Assembly: GCF_028993635.1 (NCBI RefSeq)
Contig: NZ_CP118631.1
Location: 1,488,001 to 1,552,000 of the forward strand
DNA length: 64,000 bases
Source of the DNA: Mucilaginibacter sp. SJ
GTDB taxonomy: Bacteria > Bacteroidota > Bacteroidia > Sphingobacteriales > Sphingobacteriaceae
Direction: 5' to 3'
The notes below the pieces were generated by a model. The model had not been told where the DNA came from, did not search any database, and worked only from the letters and a program-made list of their open reading frames with translations. Each line of letters begins with the position of its first letter. Position 1 is the stretch's first letter. The translations under genes were made by a program, and so were the position numbers. Shown here piece after piece: positions 55,622 through 64,000 of the stretch.

Positions 55622-56254
55622 ATGCATGATACTTTCACTGTTGACATACCTAAACTATTAAGCAACGACCTTTACAGGAAGATTGTGATAAGTAAAGAAG
55701 GTGTAGCTGTTGAAAGTTCGCACAACGAAACCCCTCTGTTTATTTATTCTAATGAACTGGCAGCTTTTAGGTACGGAATGAAATTTATTACAGGTTATGC
55801 ATTCACTGTTGGCCGGCATTATTTTATTGAGATTAAAACCGAACATCAAAAAAGCATCGTCATAAAATTCAGCAGCTACTATGGGTTCCGTAAAAAGGTT
55901 TACAGAAAGGCCTGGAGGGATATAGTGAATAACCTATGGAACTATTATTTCGTACATCATTACCTCAGTCATTACTATCGGCATAAAAATGGTGAAAACT
56001 TTGAATTTTTCGGAATGGCATTTAATGAAAGCGGCATTAGTTGGGATAATAAAAATTTATTACCATATACTGAAATAGGTCTTAGTAACTATGTTACCTA
56101 TTTCATGGTTTATAATAAGCAAAATAAAAGCCAGCAAAAAGGCTACAATTTCATGCACGATTGGAATGCGCTTGCCTTGCAATCCCTTTTAAAAACACTG
56201 ATGAAAGAGTACCAAAACTCTGGCGAGGAAACTACTTCAGATACTCATCCATAA
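55622..56254 (+). CDS. hypothetical protein, possibly YcxB-like
   Basis: The 210-residue protein is not recognised with certainty. It begins without a signal peptide; segments IVISKEGVAVES, FIYSNELAAFRYGMKFI and SGISWDNKNLLPYTEIGLSNYV resemble the beta-strand pattern of YcxB or PH-like domains repeated twice. Its tail is highly charged. Its 3' end overlaps the convergent esterase gene by 23 bp. Confidence 0.45.
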   Translation: MHDTFTVDIPKLLSNDLYRKIVISKEGVAVESSHNETPLFIYSNELAAFRYGMKFITGYAFTVGRHYFIEIKTEHQKSIVIKFSSYYGFRKKVYRKAWRDIVNNLWNYYFVHHYLSHYYRHKNGENFEFFGMAFNESGISWDNKNLLPYTEIGLSNYVTYFMVYNKQNKSQQKGYNFMHDWNALALQSLLKTLMKEYQNSGEETTSDTHP

Positions 56255-57140
56255 AATAAAACACCCTTTTCCTGATCTCTTCAGAGTCAAACATCACCCC
56301 ATAGTGCGGCGCGTTGGGTACAATAATAAGTTCATTTTTAACACCGGCAAGTTTAAGGTATGAACTTAGCAAAACCGATTGCGTGTAATTGACCGATTCA
56401 TCTTTTTCGCCCTGAACAATGAGAAATGGCGGATCGTTTTTATCAACGTAGGTAACCGGGCTGGCTATATTGGCCAGATCGGGCCGGTCGATAGCATAAG
56501 CGCCAAGCAGCAGGTTAACCGGGCTTTTAGGATCGTTAACATCTGTGCCTTTGAGCGACAGGAAGTTTGACGGCCCATAAAAATCAAGCGCAAGTTTTAT
56601 TTTAAAATGAGGTTTGTTTCCGTTAGGATAAAACTCCTTAACATTATTGTTATTGGATAAAGCAAGTAACGATGCCAGATGCCCTCCGGCCGAAAAACCA
56701 ATCACCCCAAACTTATCTTTGTTAAGCTTATATTTTGATGTGTTTTGATAAAGAAACTCAATAGCCTGGTTACAATCCTGAATTTGTGCCGGGAATGGAG
56801 CGGTGGTACTCCAGCGATAATCTATAGATGCCACAGCATAACCGTTATCAATAAAACCCTGCACGGTTTTCTGCATATAGCCCATATCGGCATATTTATC
56901 ATTCAGCATCCAGGCGCCACCATGGATCCAGATAATAACCGGGTAACTATCTTTTGCCGTCGGCGGCAGGTAAATATCCAGCAAATGTTTCTTTAAAGTA
57001 TCGCCGGCATAATTAACATCACCATACAATATGGTGCCCTTTGGAAAAAATGGCTGTTTAGGACTTGATGTTTGTGCGAAAGCAGATACAGATAAAGCAC
57101 TTATCAAACTGATCAGCAGATTTTGGATTATCTTTTTCAT
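56232..57140 (-). CDS. alpha/beta-hydrolase esterase, secreted
   Basis: The 302-residue enzyme has a signal peptide (about 1-22) and the hormone-sensitive lipase-like layout: HGGAW oxyanion motif at 73-77, nucleophile Ser150 in GFSAG, and Asp247 and His279 completing the triad. It would cleave esters, perhaps acetyl groups of glycans. No glycan gene is directly adjacent. Confidence 0.85.
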   Translation of the reverse strand: MKKIIQNLLISLISALSVSAFAQTSSPKQPFFPKGTILYGDVNYAGDTLKKHLLDIYLPPTAKDSYPVIIWIHGGAWMLNDKYADMGYMQKTVQGFIDNGYAVASIDYRWSTTAPFPAQIQDCNQAIEFLYQNTSKYKLNKDKFGVIGFSAGGHLASLLALSNNNNVKEFYPNGNKPHFKIKLALDFYGPSNFLSLKGTDVNDPKSPVNLLLGAYAIDRPDLANIASPVTYVDKNDPPFLIVQGEKDESVNYTQSVLLSSYLKLAGVKNELIIVPNAPHYGVMFDSEEIRKRVFYFMDEYLK

Positions 57141-57187
57141 AATTGGTTAATTGTTTAAAGATAATCCATATCCTTAAAAATCAACAA

Positions 57188-57640
57188 CTAAATCCCTATC
57201 GAAAAATATAATATCCAGGCAATAAACAGTATTTGCAACGGAATGCGAAACCACAGGTAACCGGTACCGCTGCCATCGTAAGTGGCTTTTTCGAAATTCA
57301 CGTGCTTCATGGCAGCGTTGATATTAGCAGGCAGCATTACCACAAACATAACAAGCAAAATAATGCCTGCAGTATACCTTGTGGCATTAACAATCAGCAA
57401 AGGGCCCAGAATTATCTCCATTACACCAGTTAAATACACCAAAGTCCCTTTAAAAGGGATAAATGCAGGCATCATCATGACCATCCCTTTGGTAAACATA
57501 AAATGCCCTAATGAGGCAAACCAAAGCATCAGCATCATGGCTACATTGCCACTGAGCATGATATTCCAATCATCAATAAAAAGCCGGGAAATAACGGCCG
57601 TAAGTATAAAACTTATGATGAGAACGAGCAGGACTTTCAT
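57188..57640 (-). CDS. DoxX-like four-helix membrane protein
   Basis: The 150-residue protein has four hydrophobic helices; features such as GKMVMMMPAFIPFKGTLVY-like segments and VMEIILGPLLI, ILLVMFVVMLPANINAAMKH match the DoxX/SURF4-like group. The function of the family is unclear. It follows nuoB by 28 bp on the same strand. Confidence 0.7.
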   Translation of the reverse strand: MKVLLVLIISFILTAVISRLFIDDWNIMLSGNVAMMLMLWFASLGHFMFTKGMVMMMPAFIPFKGTLVYLTGVMEIILGPLLIVNATRYTAGIILLVMFVVMLPANINAAMKHVNFEKATYDGSGTGYLWFRIPLQILFIAWILYFSIGI

Positions 57641-57668
57641 AAGGCTTAAATAAAGTAAGTATCGGGTA

Positions 57669-58148
57669 TCAGGCTTTTATCAATTGTTCGCCTTCAATCT
57701 TTTTCTGTAGTTCTAAAATAGCGCCAATTAAGGCCTCCGGCCTTGGCGGGCAGCCTTGTACATAAACATCAACCGGGATCACTCTGTCAACACCTTTTAC
57801 CACATGATAGCCATGCTGCCAGTATGGGCCGCCGCAGTTAGAGCATGAGCCCATCGAGATCACATATTTAGGCTCGGGCATTTGCTCGTAAAGCCGTTTA
57901 ATACGTTCGGCCATTTTAAAGGTTACTGTACCGGCAATAATGATCACGTCGGCCTGCCGGGCGGACGGACGCGGGAAAACACCAAAACGGTCAAGGTCAT
58001 AAGTAGAAGCCATGGAGCCCATCATTTCAATAGCGCAACAGGCTATACCAAAACTGAGCGGCCATAATGATGACAAACGTGCCCAGTTAAGCAGGTCGTT
58101 CATTTTAGTTATCACTACACCGTTCTCACTTGTTATATCGTTATTCAT
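57669..58148 (-). CDS. nuoB: NADH-quinone oxidoreductase subunit B
   Basis: The 159-residue protein has all four ligands of cluster N2: Cys37, Cys38 ([11 protein letters not shown]), Cys102 ([11 protein letters not shown]) and Cys133 (GCPPRPEAL). N2 passes electrons to quinone at the membrane interface. It starts 8 bp inside nuoA, so the two are coupled. The other complex I genes are not nearby; a DoxX-like gene follows instead. Confidence 0.95.
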   Translation of the reverse strand: MNNDITSENGVVITKMNDLLNWARLSSLWPLSFGIACCAIEMMGSMASTYDLDRFGVFPRPSARQADVIIIAGTVTFKMAERIKRLYEQMPEPKYVISMGSCSNCGGPYWQHGYHVVKGVDRVIPVDVYVQGCPPRPEALIGAILELQKKIEGEQLIKA

Positions 58149-58749
58149 TTGCAGGCTTTTTAAAGGCGGGTTTAAACATAGGTTTACGTGCAGGCTCGGT
58201 TGATGAAGTTGCAGGAGCAGTTGCAGTTGCAGCGGTAGCTACGGTATCAGCGTTGAAAGCTTTTACTGTAAACTTGCTTTGCTCCTGGTTTAGCTGTTCA
58301 TAAAATGATGGCGGGATATGTACATCGGTATACGGTACAACGGGAGTTGGCTTAATCCAGTCCAGATCCCCTTTGCGCCAAACATATACCAAACCTATGA
58401 TTAGGATACCCAAAAACACAAACATTTCGACAAGTGAAAGCCAGCCCCAGCGTGCGTCTTGTGCTGCAAGCTCATGACTGCCAAATACGGTTGCCCAGGG
58501 AAAAATAAACACCATCTCCACATCAAAAAGCAGGAAAACCAACGCTATCACATAAAAGCGGGGATTAAAGGGTAACCAGGCATTACCGGTTGGTTCTTCG
58601 CCACATTCGTATGAGCTTAATTTTTCGGCATTGGGATTATTGGGGGCTAAAAGTTTGTTGATAAAAAATATCACGCACACCATTATTATCCCAGTAATAA
58701 TAAAGATGAGTATCTTTCCAAATTCTGATATTTGCGAAACATCCGTCAT
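58141..58749 (-). CDS. nuoA: NADH-quinone oxidoreductase subunit A with long C-terminal tail
   Basis: The start at 58749 gives MTDVSQI and the first helix; a longer frame has no helix or signal. The 202-residue protein has three membrane helices and the family core [26 protein letters not shown]. NuoA is normally about 120-150 residues; here about 70 follow the third helix, first [16 protein letters not shown], then an Ala/Thr/Pro/Lys-rich tail. The start overlaps the start of the divergent flavoprotein gene. Confidence 0.93.
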   Translation of the reverse strand: MTDVSQISEFGKILIFIITGIIMVCVIFFINKLLAPNNPNAEKLSSYECGEEPTGNAWLPFNPRFYVIALVFLLFDVEMVFIFPWATVFGSHELAAQDARWGWLSLVEMFVFLGILIIGLVYVWRKGDLDWIKPTPVVPYTDVHIPPSFYEQLNQEQSKFTVKAFNADTVATAATATAPATSSTEPARKPMFKPAFKKPANE

Positions 58750-59962
58750 GAGTACAAATTTAGTAAAACAAACAGATTTTGACGCTATAATAATTGGCGG
58801 AGGCGCATGCGGCCTCATGTGTGCCGTACAAGCAGGCTTTTTAGGCAAGCGGGTACTGGTACTTGAAAAAAACGACCGGGTTGGCGCCAAGATCCTCATC
58901 AGTGGCGGCGGGCGTTGTAACTATACCAACCTTTACGCTACCGATCAGCAATTTATTTCGCAAAACCCACATTTCTGTAAATCAGCATTTTCGCAGTGGA
59001 CAGTTGATGATACCATCAGCTTTTTTGAAACTTATGGCATCTCCGGTAAAGAAAAAACGCTCGGCCAGCTCTTCCCGGTAAGTGACAAGGCCAAAGATGT
59101 AGTTGAAGTTTTCACTAACCTGTGCGATGACCTTGGACAGGAGATCTGGGTAAATGCCGAAGTTAAAATGGTAGAAAAAACTGACGATGGTTTTACAGTT
59201 CGGGCCGAAGTTAACGGCAAACAGGAGTATATAAGCGCTGCCAGTGTAGTAATGGCTGCCGGCGGTTTACCCATCCCCAAAATGGGTGCTACCGATTTCG
59301 GACTCCGAACGGCGCGCAATTTCGGTTTAAAAATTACCGAGACCGCCCCTGCCCTGGTGCCCCTTACCATTACCGGCAAAGACCAGCCCTGGTATGAGCA
59401 ATTATCAGGCAATAGTATTTTCTGTCGTGTTTGGAATGACAGGGCAAGCTTTGAAGAAAACATCCTGTTTACCCACTGGGGCCTCAGCGGACCGGCCATA
59501 TTACAAATCTCCTCCTATTGGAAACCAGGAGAATCCATTAACATCGATCTCCTGCCCAATCAAAATATTGCCGGCCTGATCCAACAGGAAAAGGAAACCA
59601 ACGGCAAAAAAATGCTGCTTGCATACATCGCATCTTTATATACTCGCAAGTTTGCCGAGGCTTTGAGCGACAAACTCCCCGCCGAAAAAAACATGGCATC
59701 ACTCACCAAAACCGATATCGAAAATATCAGTACCCTCATTCATGATTTCAAGGTAAAACCTGCCGGGGATAAAGGCTATGATAAAGCCGAAGTAATGCGC
59801 GGAGGTGTAGCTACAGATGAACTTTCGTCAAAAACATTGGAAGCTAAGAAGGTACCCGGGTTGTTTTTTGGCGGCGAATGTGTGGATGTTACCGGATGGC
59901 TGGGCGGTTATAATTTTCAATGGGCCTGGGCAAGCGGTTTTGTCATTGCGCAGAACATATGA
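58748..59962 (+). CDS. NAD(P)/FAD-dependent oxidoreductase (HI0933/BaiN family)
   Basis: Start ATG 58748 leads to the dinucleotide-binding IIGGGACGLMCAVQAG; the open frame further upstream is the shadow of nuoA. The 404-residue protein has ISGGGRCNYTN, the HWGLSGPAILQIS segment, and the C-terminal FFGGECVDVTGWLGGYNFQWAWASG typical for the family. It binds FAD; the reaction is unknown for most members. Confidence 0.9.
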   Translation: MSTNLVKQTDFDAIIIGGGACGLMCAVQAGFLGKRVLVLEKNDRVGAKILISGGGRCNYTNLYATDQQFISQNPHFCKSAFSQWTVDDTISFFETYGISGKEKTLGQLFPVSDKAKDVVEVFTNLCDDLGQEIWVNAEVKMVEKTDDGFTVRAEVNGKQEYISAASVVMAAGGLPIPKMGATDFGLRTARNFGLKITETAPALVPLTITGKDQPWYEQLSGNSIFCRVWNDRASFEENILFTHWGLSGPAILQISSYWKPGESINIDLLPNQNIAGLIQQEKETNGKKMLLAYIASLYTRKFAEALSDKLPAEKNMASLTKTDIENISTLIHDFKVKPAGDKGYDKAEVMRGGVATDELSSKTLEAKKVPGLFFGGECVDVTGWLGGYNFQWAWASGFVIAQNI

Positions 59963-60451
59963 CCGTTGATTTTTTTGTGATCGCGCTGATTTCGTCGATG
60001 CTATTCTACAAGCTAACCCACCACATTGATGTCTATGCTCAGTGATACCAGGCCAATAAAATCCTCTTTGCAATTGTAACAAATCGGGTGTCCCAATTTT
60101 TTGATTCTCCAAAAAAAATAAAAAAAAGCCCGGCGTTCTTTTTTAAAAAAGAGGACTGTTCCATTTTTTGAGAGTGAAAACGCGGAACGCTTTAAAAATG
60201 AAACACATTGATTATCAAATACATAATATTTTACACGAAACACTGTTAAATATCTAACTATCAACAATTAAAACTTTAAGGAGTAAGCGCTTCCGGTTTC
60301 ACATACCAGCTAAAGCACCATTTTTATTTAGCCTATTTTTAAGCTTTTTTTGATTTTTTTGATATTGACCGCGCCGGTTAGGAATATCGCTGACAAAATA
60401 GCGCCACCAAAGTTATGAGTGTAAATACCTATTTTTAATAGCATTTATTAT
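59963..60451. other. gene-free region of 489 bp
   Basis: AT-rich, with long A and T runs (60110-60130 and near 60350). Short reading frames exist but are low in complexity and lack a plausible start. A SD-like AAGGAGT at about 60278 has no gene after it. No function can be given. Confidence 0.4.
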
Positions 60452-61333
60452 CTACCGTTCCACTATCTTATAATTCCTGTACTCACCAACGCGCCATCCC
60501 GTAAGGTCTTCAATCTTTTGCAGTGCCTTACGGCGGAAGTCCATACCAGCCCTTAGTTTTTTGGAGTCAAAATCGATATTCCAGTTGGTAGCGGCTATGC
60601 GTTTTTGCATGGGTGCCGGATGTGTGCCGGTAAAGCGGATCAGGCGATCTGCATTACCATAATCAAACTCATAGGTTTCGGGCAGGTTTTGTGCCATCCA
60701 GTCTTCATCATGATAAAACTGGTTAAAGTTACGCACCTTGTTATTCAGTCCTTGCGGCGGCTTTGCCCAACCGTAATGATAAATATAAGCATCAATTAGT
60801 TTTACGTTGATCTTCCGATCCTCAAGTCTGAAGCCCTGCGCGTCGCGATAGGCGTGGATACCCTTAATATTTTTGAGCAAGCGAATTTCGCGGCGGTACC
60901 AGCGCCTTGAATGCCCGTAATAGTCATATGAGCCATAAAAATGCAGGTATTTAAACAGTAAGCCTTCAATATTGGGTTTATTTAACGCTTCACGCATTTC
61001 CTTTTTAATAAGCGGATGATATTTTTCATGCACCGCTTCGTCGCCCTGAATATAGAAACACCAGTCGGCATCGGGCGATATAGCTGCAAAAGCCTTATCT
61101 GTTTCGGCAGCGAAAACCTTTCCGCCTTCCCTTAATGATTCATCCCAAACCGAATCAATGATTTTTATACCCGGCGAGTTGATGCCCTCGATCAATCCCC
61201 GGGTACCATCATCGGAGTTACCTACTACTACAATAAATTCATCGCAAAGCGGTAATATGGATGTAATGGCCTCAACAATGGGATAATCATTACGTACAGC
61301 GTTCCTGATAAAGGTAAAACCGGATACTTTCAT
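60452..61333 (-). CDS. family 2 glycosyltransferase
   Basis: ATG 61333 starts with KVSGFTFIRNAVRNDYP; a longer frame to 61363 is probably not used. The 293-residue GT-A protein has VVVGNSDDGT at 36-44 and YIQGDEAVHE with the metal-binding acidic pair near 98-99, then an aromatic stretch (HFYGSYDYYGHSRRWYR). It stands alone, so its acceptor is unknown. Confidence 0.82.
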   Translation of the reverse strand: MKVSGFTFIRNAVRNDYPIVEAITSILPLCDEFIVVVGNSDDGTRGLIEGINSPGIKIIDSVWDESLREGGKVFAAETDKAFAAISPDADWCFYIQGDEAVHEKYHPLIKKEMREALNKPNIEGLLFKYLHFYGSYDYYGHSRRWYRREIRLLKNIKGIHAYRDAQGFRLEDRKINVKLIDAYIYHYGWAKPPQGLNNKVRNFNQFYHDEDWMAQNLPETYEFDYGNADRLIRFTGTHPAPMQKRIAATNWNIDFDSKKLRAGMDFRRKALQKIEDLTGWRVGEYRNYKIVER

Positions 61334-61762
61334 ATGCGGCGTAAAGATAGATAAGAGAATCAAGATTTCAGGATAGAATCAAAGCAAGGGAAATCACTTT
61401 ATAAAATGAGCAGATCTGTGAATAGAAAGGGAGTAAAAATTTTCACACGAATTGACTTTTAAATCGGTCACAATTAATCGAATTACACGAATTTTTCATT
61501 GATGTCGATTTGAAATTTGTGTAATTCGATTAATTCGCAAAAATTTGTTTGAAAATTTCTTATCTATTCTCCTCCAATACTTAAACACCTTTTAAAAGCG
61601 ATTTTCCTGGGCTCAAAATATCGTTCTTTTAAGATTAGGAGATTGTAGACACTTTCAATTTGTGACATTGGGATTAACGCATTTTGCCTACCGATGCGTT
61701 ACTTTGCACAAAATAAAAATATACTACCGCATCAGCGGTAACCCATATCAATAAATATCACT
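61334..61762. other. gene-free region with a long hairpin
   Basis: A 17-bp perfect arm pair (61472-61488 with 61519-61535, extending to about 23 bp with one G-U) lies in an AT-rich background. The rest has no gene; the promoter of the gene at 61763 should lie towards the end. Confidence 0.5.
61472..61535. repeat. 17-23 bp inverted repeat
   Basis: The left arm AATTAATCGAATTACAC pairs with GTGTAATTCGATTAATT; the loop is about 18 nt after extension. It is palindromic-like and could be a copy of a genome-wide intergenic repeat. Confidence 0.7.
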
Positions 61763-62152
61763 ATGAAGGCACTCGCCAGGCAACTTTTCAAAACTTTTCT
61801 TTTTTCGGTAATCATATCTATAGTAGCAAGCTGTATCTATTATGCACTTCTGCATAAAGGTGTAGGCGAAGATCTAAAAGCGATATTGCCTTCTATATCT
61901 GAAGGTGTAGCCTTTCTTAATATTATCATTTTTATCATGTCGCTCCCTGCCTTGTTTTTAGCCAACCCGGCGTATTACAACAATCTATCTATAAGGCTGG
62001 TGCTTTATTTTTCCGGCGCCGTTGTATTTGTTATTACCGCTTTCCGTTTACAGCTAAACCCCGAAAACAAAACGCTTTACTTTATTACAGCAATCAGTTT
62101 CATAGTAGTACACAGCGTTTTCTATTATCTAATGACCAAAAAACGTCGTTAA
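61763..62152 (+). CDS. small four-helix membrane protein, unknown
   Basis: The 129-residue protein has four hydrophobic helices (about 10-33, 47-65, 74-92, 100-122) and no recognised motif. It lies 65 bp before purK on the same strand and may share its transcript. Confidence 0.55.
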   Translation: MKALARQLFKTFLFSVIISIVASCIYYALLHKGVGEDLKAILPSISEGVAFLNIIIFIMSLPALFLANPAYYNNLSIRLVLYFSGAVVFVITAFRLQLNPENKTLYFITAISFIVVHSVFYYLMTKKRR

Positions 62153-62217
62153 GCTATTGTTGTTTAAAGCATTTATAGGCTTTTTGAAAGATTTAGGCTA
62201 AACTTGCATCTTCAAAT

Positions 62218-63357
62218 ATGAAAGCATTTTACGGAGATTTAAAACTGGGTATTTTAGGCGGCGGACAATTAGGCCGTATGCTAATACAGCAAGCCATAAA
62301 CTATAATGTTACTGTTAAAATTCTTGATCCCGACCGCGAAGCCCCTTGCCGTAAGCTGTGTGATGAGTTTACTGTAGGTTCATTGGGTGACTACGAAATG
62401 GTATACAATTTCGGCAAAACTGTCGACCTGCTTACCATTGAAATAGAAAAGGTAAACGTTGACGCCCTTGAACAATTGGAAAAAGAGGGCGTACTGGTTT
62501 ACCCGCAGTCGCGTATTATCCGGTTGATCCAGGATAAAGGCTTGCAAAAACAATTTTTCAAAGAAAACGATATTCCCACAGCCGATTTCCAGATCATATC
62601 ATCACCTCAGCAGCTTCAGCAAAGTTTAATCCCATTTCCGTATATCCAAAAATTGCGTAAAGATGGTTACGACGGCAAAGGTGTATATAAAGTAATTGAC
62701 GAAAGTTACCTTGCCGGTGCCTTTAAAGAGCCAAGCCTGATTGAGCAATGGATAGATTTTGAAAAAGAGATTGCGGTAATTGTGGCCCGTAATGAAAACG
62801 GCGAGATCAGCACTTTCCCGATGGTTGAAATGGAGTTCAACCCTAAGGCAAATTTGGTGGAGTTTTTGATCGCTCCTTCTACCCTTCCATTCGCCATCCA
62901 ACAAAAAGCGGAACAAATAGCCAAAAAAATTGCCGACAGCCTTAAAATAGTAGGTTTACTGGCGGTTGAAATGTTTTTAGACAAGCAAGGCCGCATCCTG
63001 GTGAATGAGCTTGCACCGCGTCCGCATAACAGTGGTCACCAAACCATTGAGGGCAATGTGGTATCACAATTTGAGCAGCATTTAAGGGCGATATTTAATC
63101 AGCCTTTGGGCGATACAGCCTGCCTTAACAACGCCATTATGGTGAACGTTTTAGGTGAGGCCGGTTATGAAGGTCCCGCTATTTACCAGGGTATCGAAAA
63201 AATATTGAAAGTACCGGGGGTATATATTCATCTTTACGGCAAAGCTTTAACTAAACCATTTAGGAAGATGGGGCACGTTACTATTGTAGATGCCGATAGA
63301 GAAAAGGCGATTGAAAAGGCAAGATTTGTTCAGAAAACTTTGAAGGTAGTTAGTTAG
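62218..63357 (+). CDS. purK: 5-(carboxyamino)imidazole ribonucleotide synthase
   Basis: The 379-residue ATP-grasp enzyme starts with LGILGGGQLGRML and has KLRKDGYDGKGVYKV and FNPKANLVEFLIAPS in the ATP-grasp domain, then EMFLDKQGRILVNELAPRPHNSGH. It carboxylates AIR with ATP and bicarbonate in purine synthesis; PurE then uses the product. In many bacteria purE and purK are adjacent; here an inserted gene separates them. Confidence 0.95.
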   Translation: MKAFYGDLKLGILGGGQLGRMLIQQAINYNVTVKILDPDREAPCRKLCDEFTVGSLGDYEMVYNFGKTVDLLTIEIEKVNVDALEQLEKEGVLVYPQSRIIRLIQDKGLQKQFFKENDIPTADFQIISSPQQLQQSLIPFPYIQKLRKDGYDGKGVYKVIDESYLAGAFKEPSLIEQWIDFEKEIAVIVARNENGEISTFPMVEMEFNPKANLVEFLIAPSTLPFAIQQKAEQIAKKIADSLKIVGLLAVEMFLDKQGRILVNELAPRPHNSGHQTIEGNVVSQFEQHLRAIFNQPLGDTACLNNAIMVNVLGEAGYEGPAIYQGIEKILKVPGVYIHLYGKALTKPFRKMGHVTIVDADREKAIEKARFVQKTLKVVS

Positions 63358-63362
63358 TTTAG

Positions 63363-63509
63363 ATCATGGTTCATAGTTCATGGTTCATGGTTCATAGATC
63401 ATGGTTCATAGTTCATAGTTCATAGATCATAGTTCATAGATCATAGTTCATAGATCATGGTTCATAGATCATGGTTCATAGATTATAGTTTATAATTCAT
63501 AGTTTATAG
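63363..63509. repeat. 21 copies of a 7-bp repeat (WTCATRG)
   Basis: Twenty-one consecutive heptamers, mostly TTCATAG, TTCATGG and ATCATAG, run from the purK stop to just before the four-helix-bundle gene. The last four are degenerate. The reverse complement of the unit recurs on the far side of the gene. Confidence 0.95.
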
Positions 63510-63517
63510 CAGAACAA

Positions 63518-63868
63518 ATGGCATTTAGGTTTGAGGATCTTCAGGTTTGGCAGAAGGCCATGGATTTGGACGAACAAATAAATCAGCTAACAAAAACATT
63601 TCCCAAAGAAGAAATTTATATTTTAACATCACAGATAAAACGCGCAGCTGATTCCGTTGTTCTGAATATAGCTGAAGGATCAACCGGGCAAAGCAAAGCA
63701 GTTTTTAAGATATTTTTAGGTTATTCCTTAAGATCTGCTATTGAAGTAGTGAGTTGCCTATTCATTGCCAAAAGAAGAAATTATATTAAAGAAGAAAATT
63801 TTAAAGTTCTATATAACGATTATGAAGTATTGGTAAAAATGATAACCGCGCTAAAAAACTCCATCTAA
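63518..63868 (+). CDS. four-helix-bundle protein (S23/23S rRNA IVS-type)
   Basis: The 116-residue all-helical protein has FRFEDLQVWQKAMDL and SDQIKRAADSVVLNIAEGS-like segments (here TSQIKRAADSVV...NIAEGST), the signature of the S23/four-helix-bundle family, related to proteins encoded in 23S rRNA intervening sequences and to Avd of diversity-generating retroelements. Its function is unknown. It lies between opposite-facing heptamer tracts within the purK-purE pair. Confidence 0.85.
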   Translation: MAFRFEDLQVWQKAMDLDEQINQLTKTFPKEEIYILTSQIKRAADSVVLNIAEGSTGQSKAVFKIFLGYSLRSAIEVVSCLFIAKRRNYIKEENFKVLYNDYEVLVKMITALKNSI

Positions 63869-63879
63869 AAGCCTTTTTA

Positions 63880-63907
63880 CCATGAACTATGAACCATCAA
63901 CTATGAA
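63880..63907. repeat. 4 copies of the inverted 7-bp repeat
   Basis: CCATGAA, CTATGAA, CCATCAA and CTATGAA form the reverse complement of the tract at 63363. The purE ATG lies inside the last copy. Confidence 0.9.
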
Positions 63908-64000
63908 CAACAATAATCCAAAAGTCGCCATTATAATGGGCAGCAAATCCGATTTAAATGTAATGCAGGATGCCGCTGATGTTTTAGCCGAATTAGGCGT
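63903..64000 (+). CDS. purE: N5-CAIR mutase, 3' part beyond the window
   Basis: The first 32 codons are visible. PKVAIIMGSKSDLNVMQDAA carries the phosphate-binding SxSD loop (MGSKSDL) of PurE, which isomerises N5-CAIR to CAIR. ATG 63903 lies in a repeat unit; an in-frame ATG at 63882 would add seven residues encoded entirely by repeats. The gene runs off the right edge. Confidence 0.9.
   Translation, partial: MNNNNPKVAIIMGSKSDLNVMQDAADVLAELG

Noticed and set aside
58631..58747. N-terminal extension of the flavoprotein
   Set aside because: It is the complement of nuoA, and the conserved FAD motif starts after ATG 58748.
60013..60267. Reading frame of 84 residues on the minus strand
   Set aside because: It spans poly-A/T tracts, has low complexity and lacks recognisable features.
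63363..63509. Possible CRISPR array
   Set aside because: The 7-bp units are contiguous with no spacers, and no cas gene lies near.
1..64000. tRNA or rRNA genes
   Set aside because: No cloverleaf or rRNA-like stretch was recognised by eye; a dedicated scan would settle it.

Overview
The window reads as chromosomal DNA of a Bacteroidota bacterium, most likely family Sphingobacteriaceae (Mucilaginibacter or Pedobacter type). The reasons are a SusC/SusD pair with its own FecR anti-sigma and ECF sigma factor, a GH92 mannosidase and a GH88 hydrolase, several ECF/TM/beta-barrel proteins, weak Shine-Dalgarno sites, and intergenic hairpin repeats of the kind common in this group. The genus is an inference from gene style, not from a marker gene. 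No rRNA, tRNA, CRISPR array, transposase or phage gene was seen.

Layout. Positions 1-9.3 kb hold accessory metabolism: a TMEM175-like channel, a GH88 unsaturated glucuronyl hydrolase, two secreted concanavalin-like proteins divergent from a membrane-anchored regulator, a PQQ dehydrogenase with a fused cytochrome c, and a DUF885 lipoprotein. At 9.3-11.7 kb there is an ECF sigma factor coupled to a TM/beta-barrel protein, plus a 58-residue zinc-ribbon protein. From 11.8 to 34.1 kb runs a long surface-glycan or secondary-metabolite locus. Its first half (11.8-22.8 kb) has glycosyltransferases, a Wzx-like flippase, two O-antigen polymerase/ligase-like membrane proteins and a nucleotidyltransferase. 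Its second half (22.9-34.1 kb) has three radical SAM enzymes (two with a cobalamin-binding-like N-terminus), two methyltransferases, an amidohydrolase translationally coupled to a 36-residue peptide, two more GT4 enzymes and an ABC exporter. This second half is the best candidate for an undescribed system.

At 34.4-37.3 kb a cytosolic-facing histidine kinase, a single-domain response regulator and a response regulator-adenylate cyclase form one signalling unit. At 37.4-41.9 kb are ordinary membrane and housekeeping genes: YitT, HD hydrolase, dicarboxylate symporter and TRIC/UPF0126 channel. At 41.9-51.4 kb lies a complete polysaccharide-utilisation locus, in transcription order ECF sigma, FecR, SusC, SusD, GH92, all on the minus strand. 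It is probably aimed at alpha-mannan or N-glycan mannose. From 51.6 to 64 kb the genes are mixed: threonine aldolase, fasciclin protein, GNAT, esterase, nuoA-nuoB, a flavoprotein, a GT2, then purK and the start of purE.

Two architectural oddities stand out. First, purK and purE are separated by a four-helix-bundle (S23-type) gene flanked on the left by 21 copies of a 7-bp repeat and on the right by four copies of its reverse complement. The right copies contain the purE start codon, so the unit looks like a small mobile cassette. Second, nuoA and a divergent flavoprotein gene share overlapping start codons in the four bases CATG and have no intergenic promoter space.
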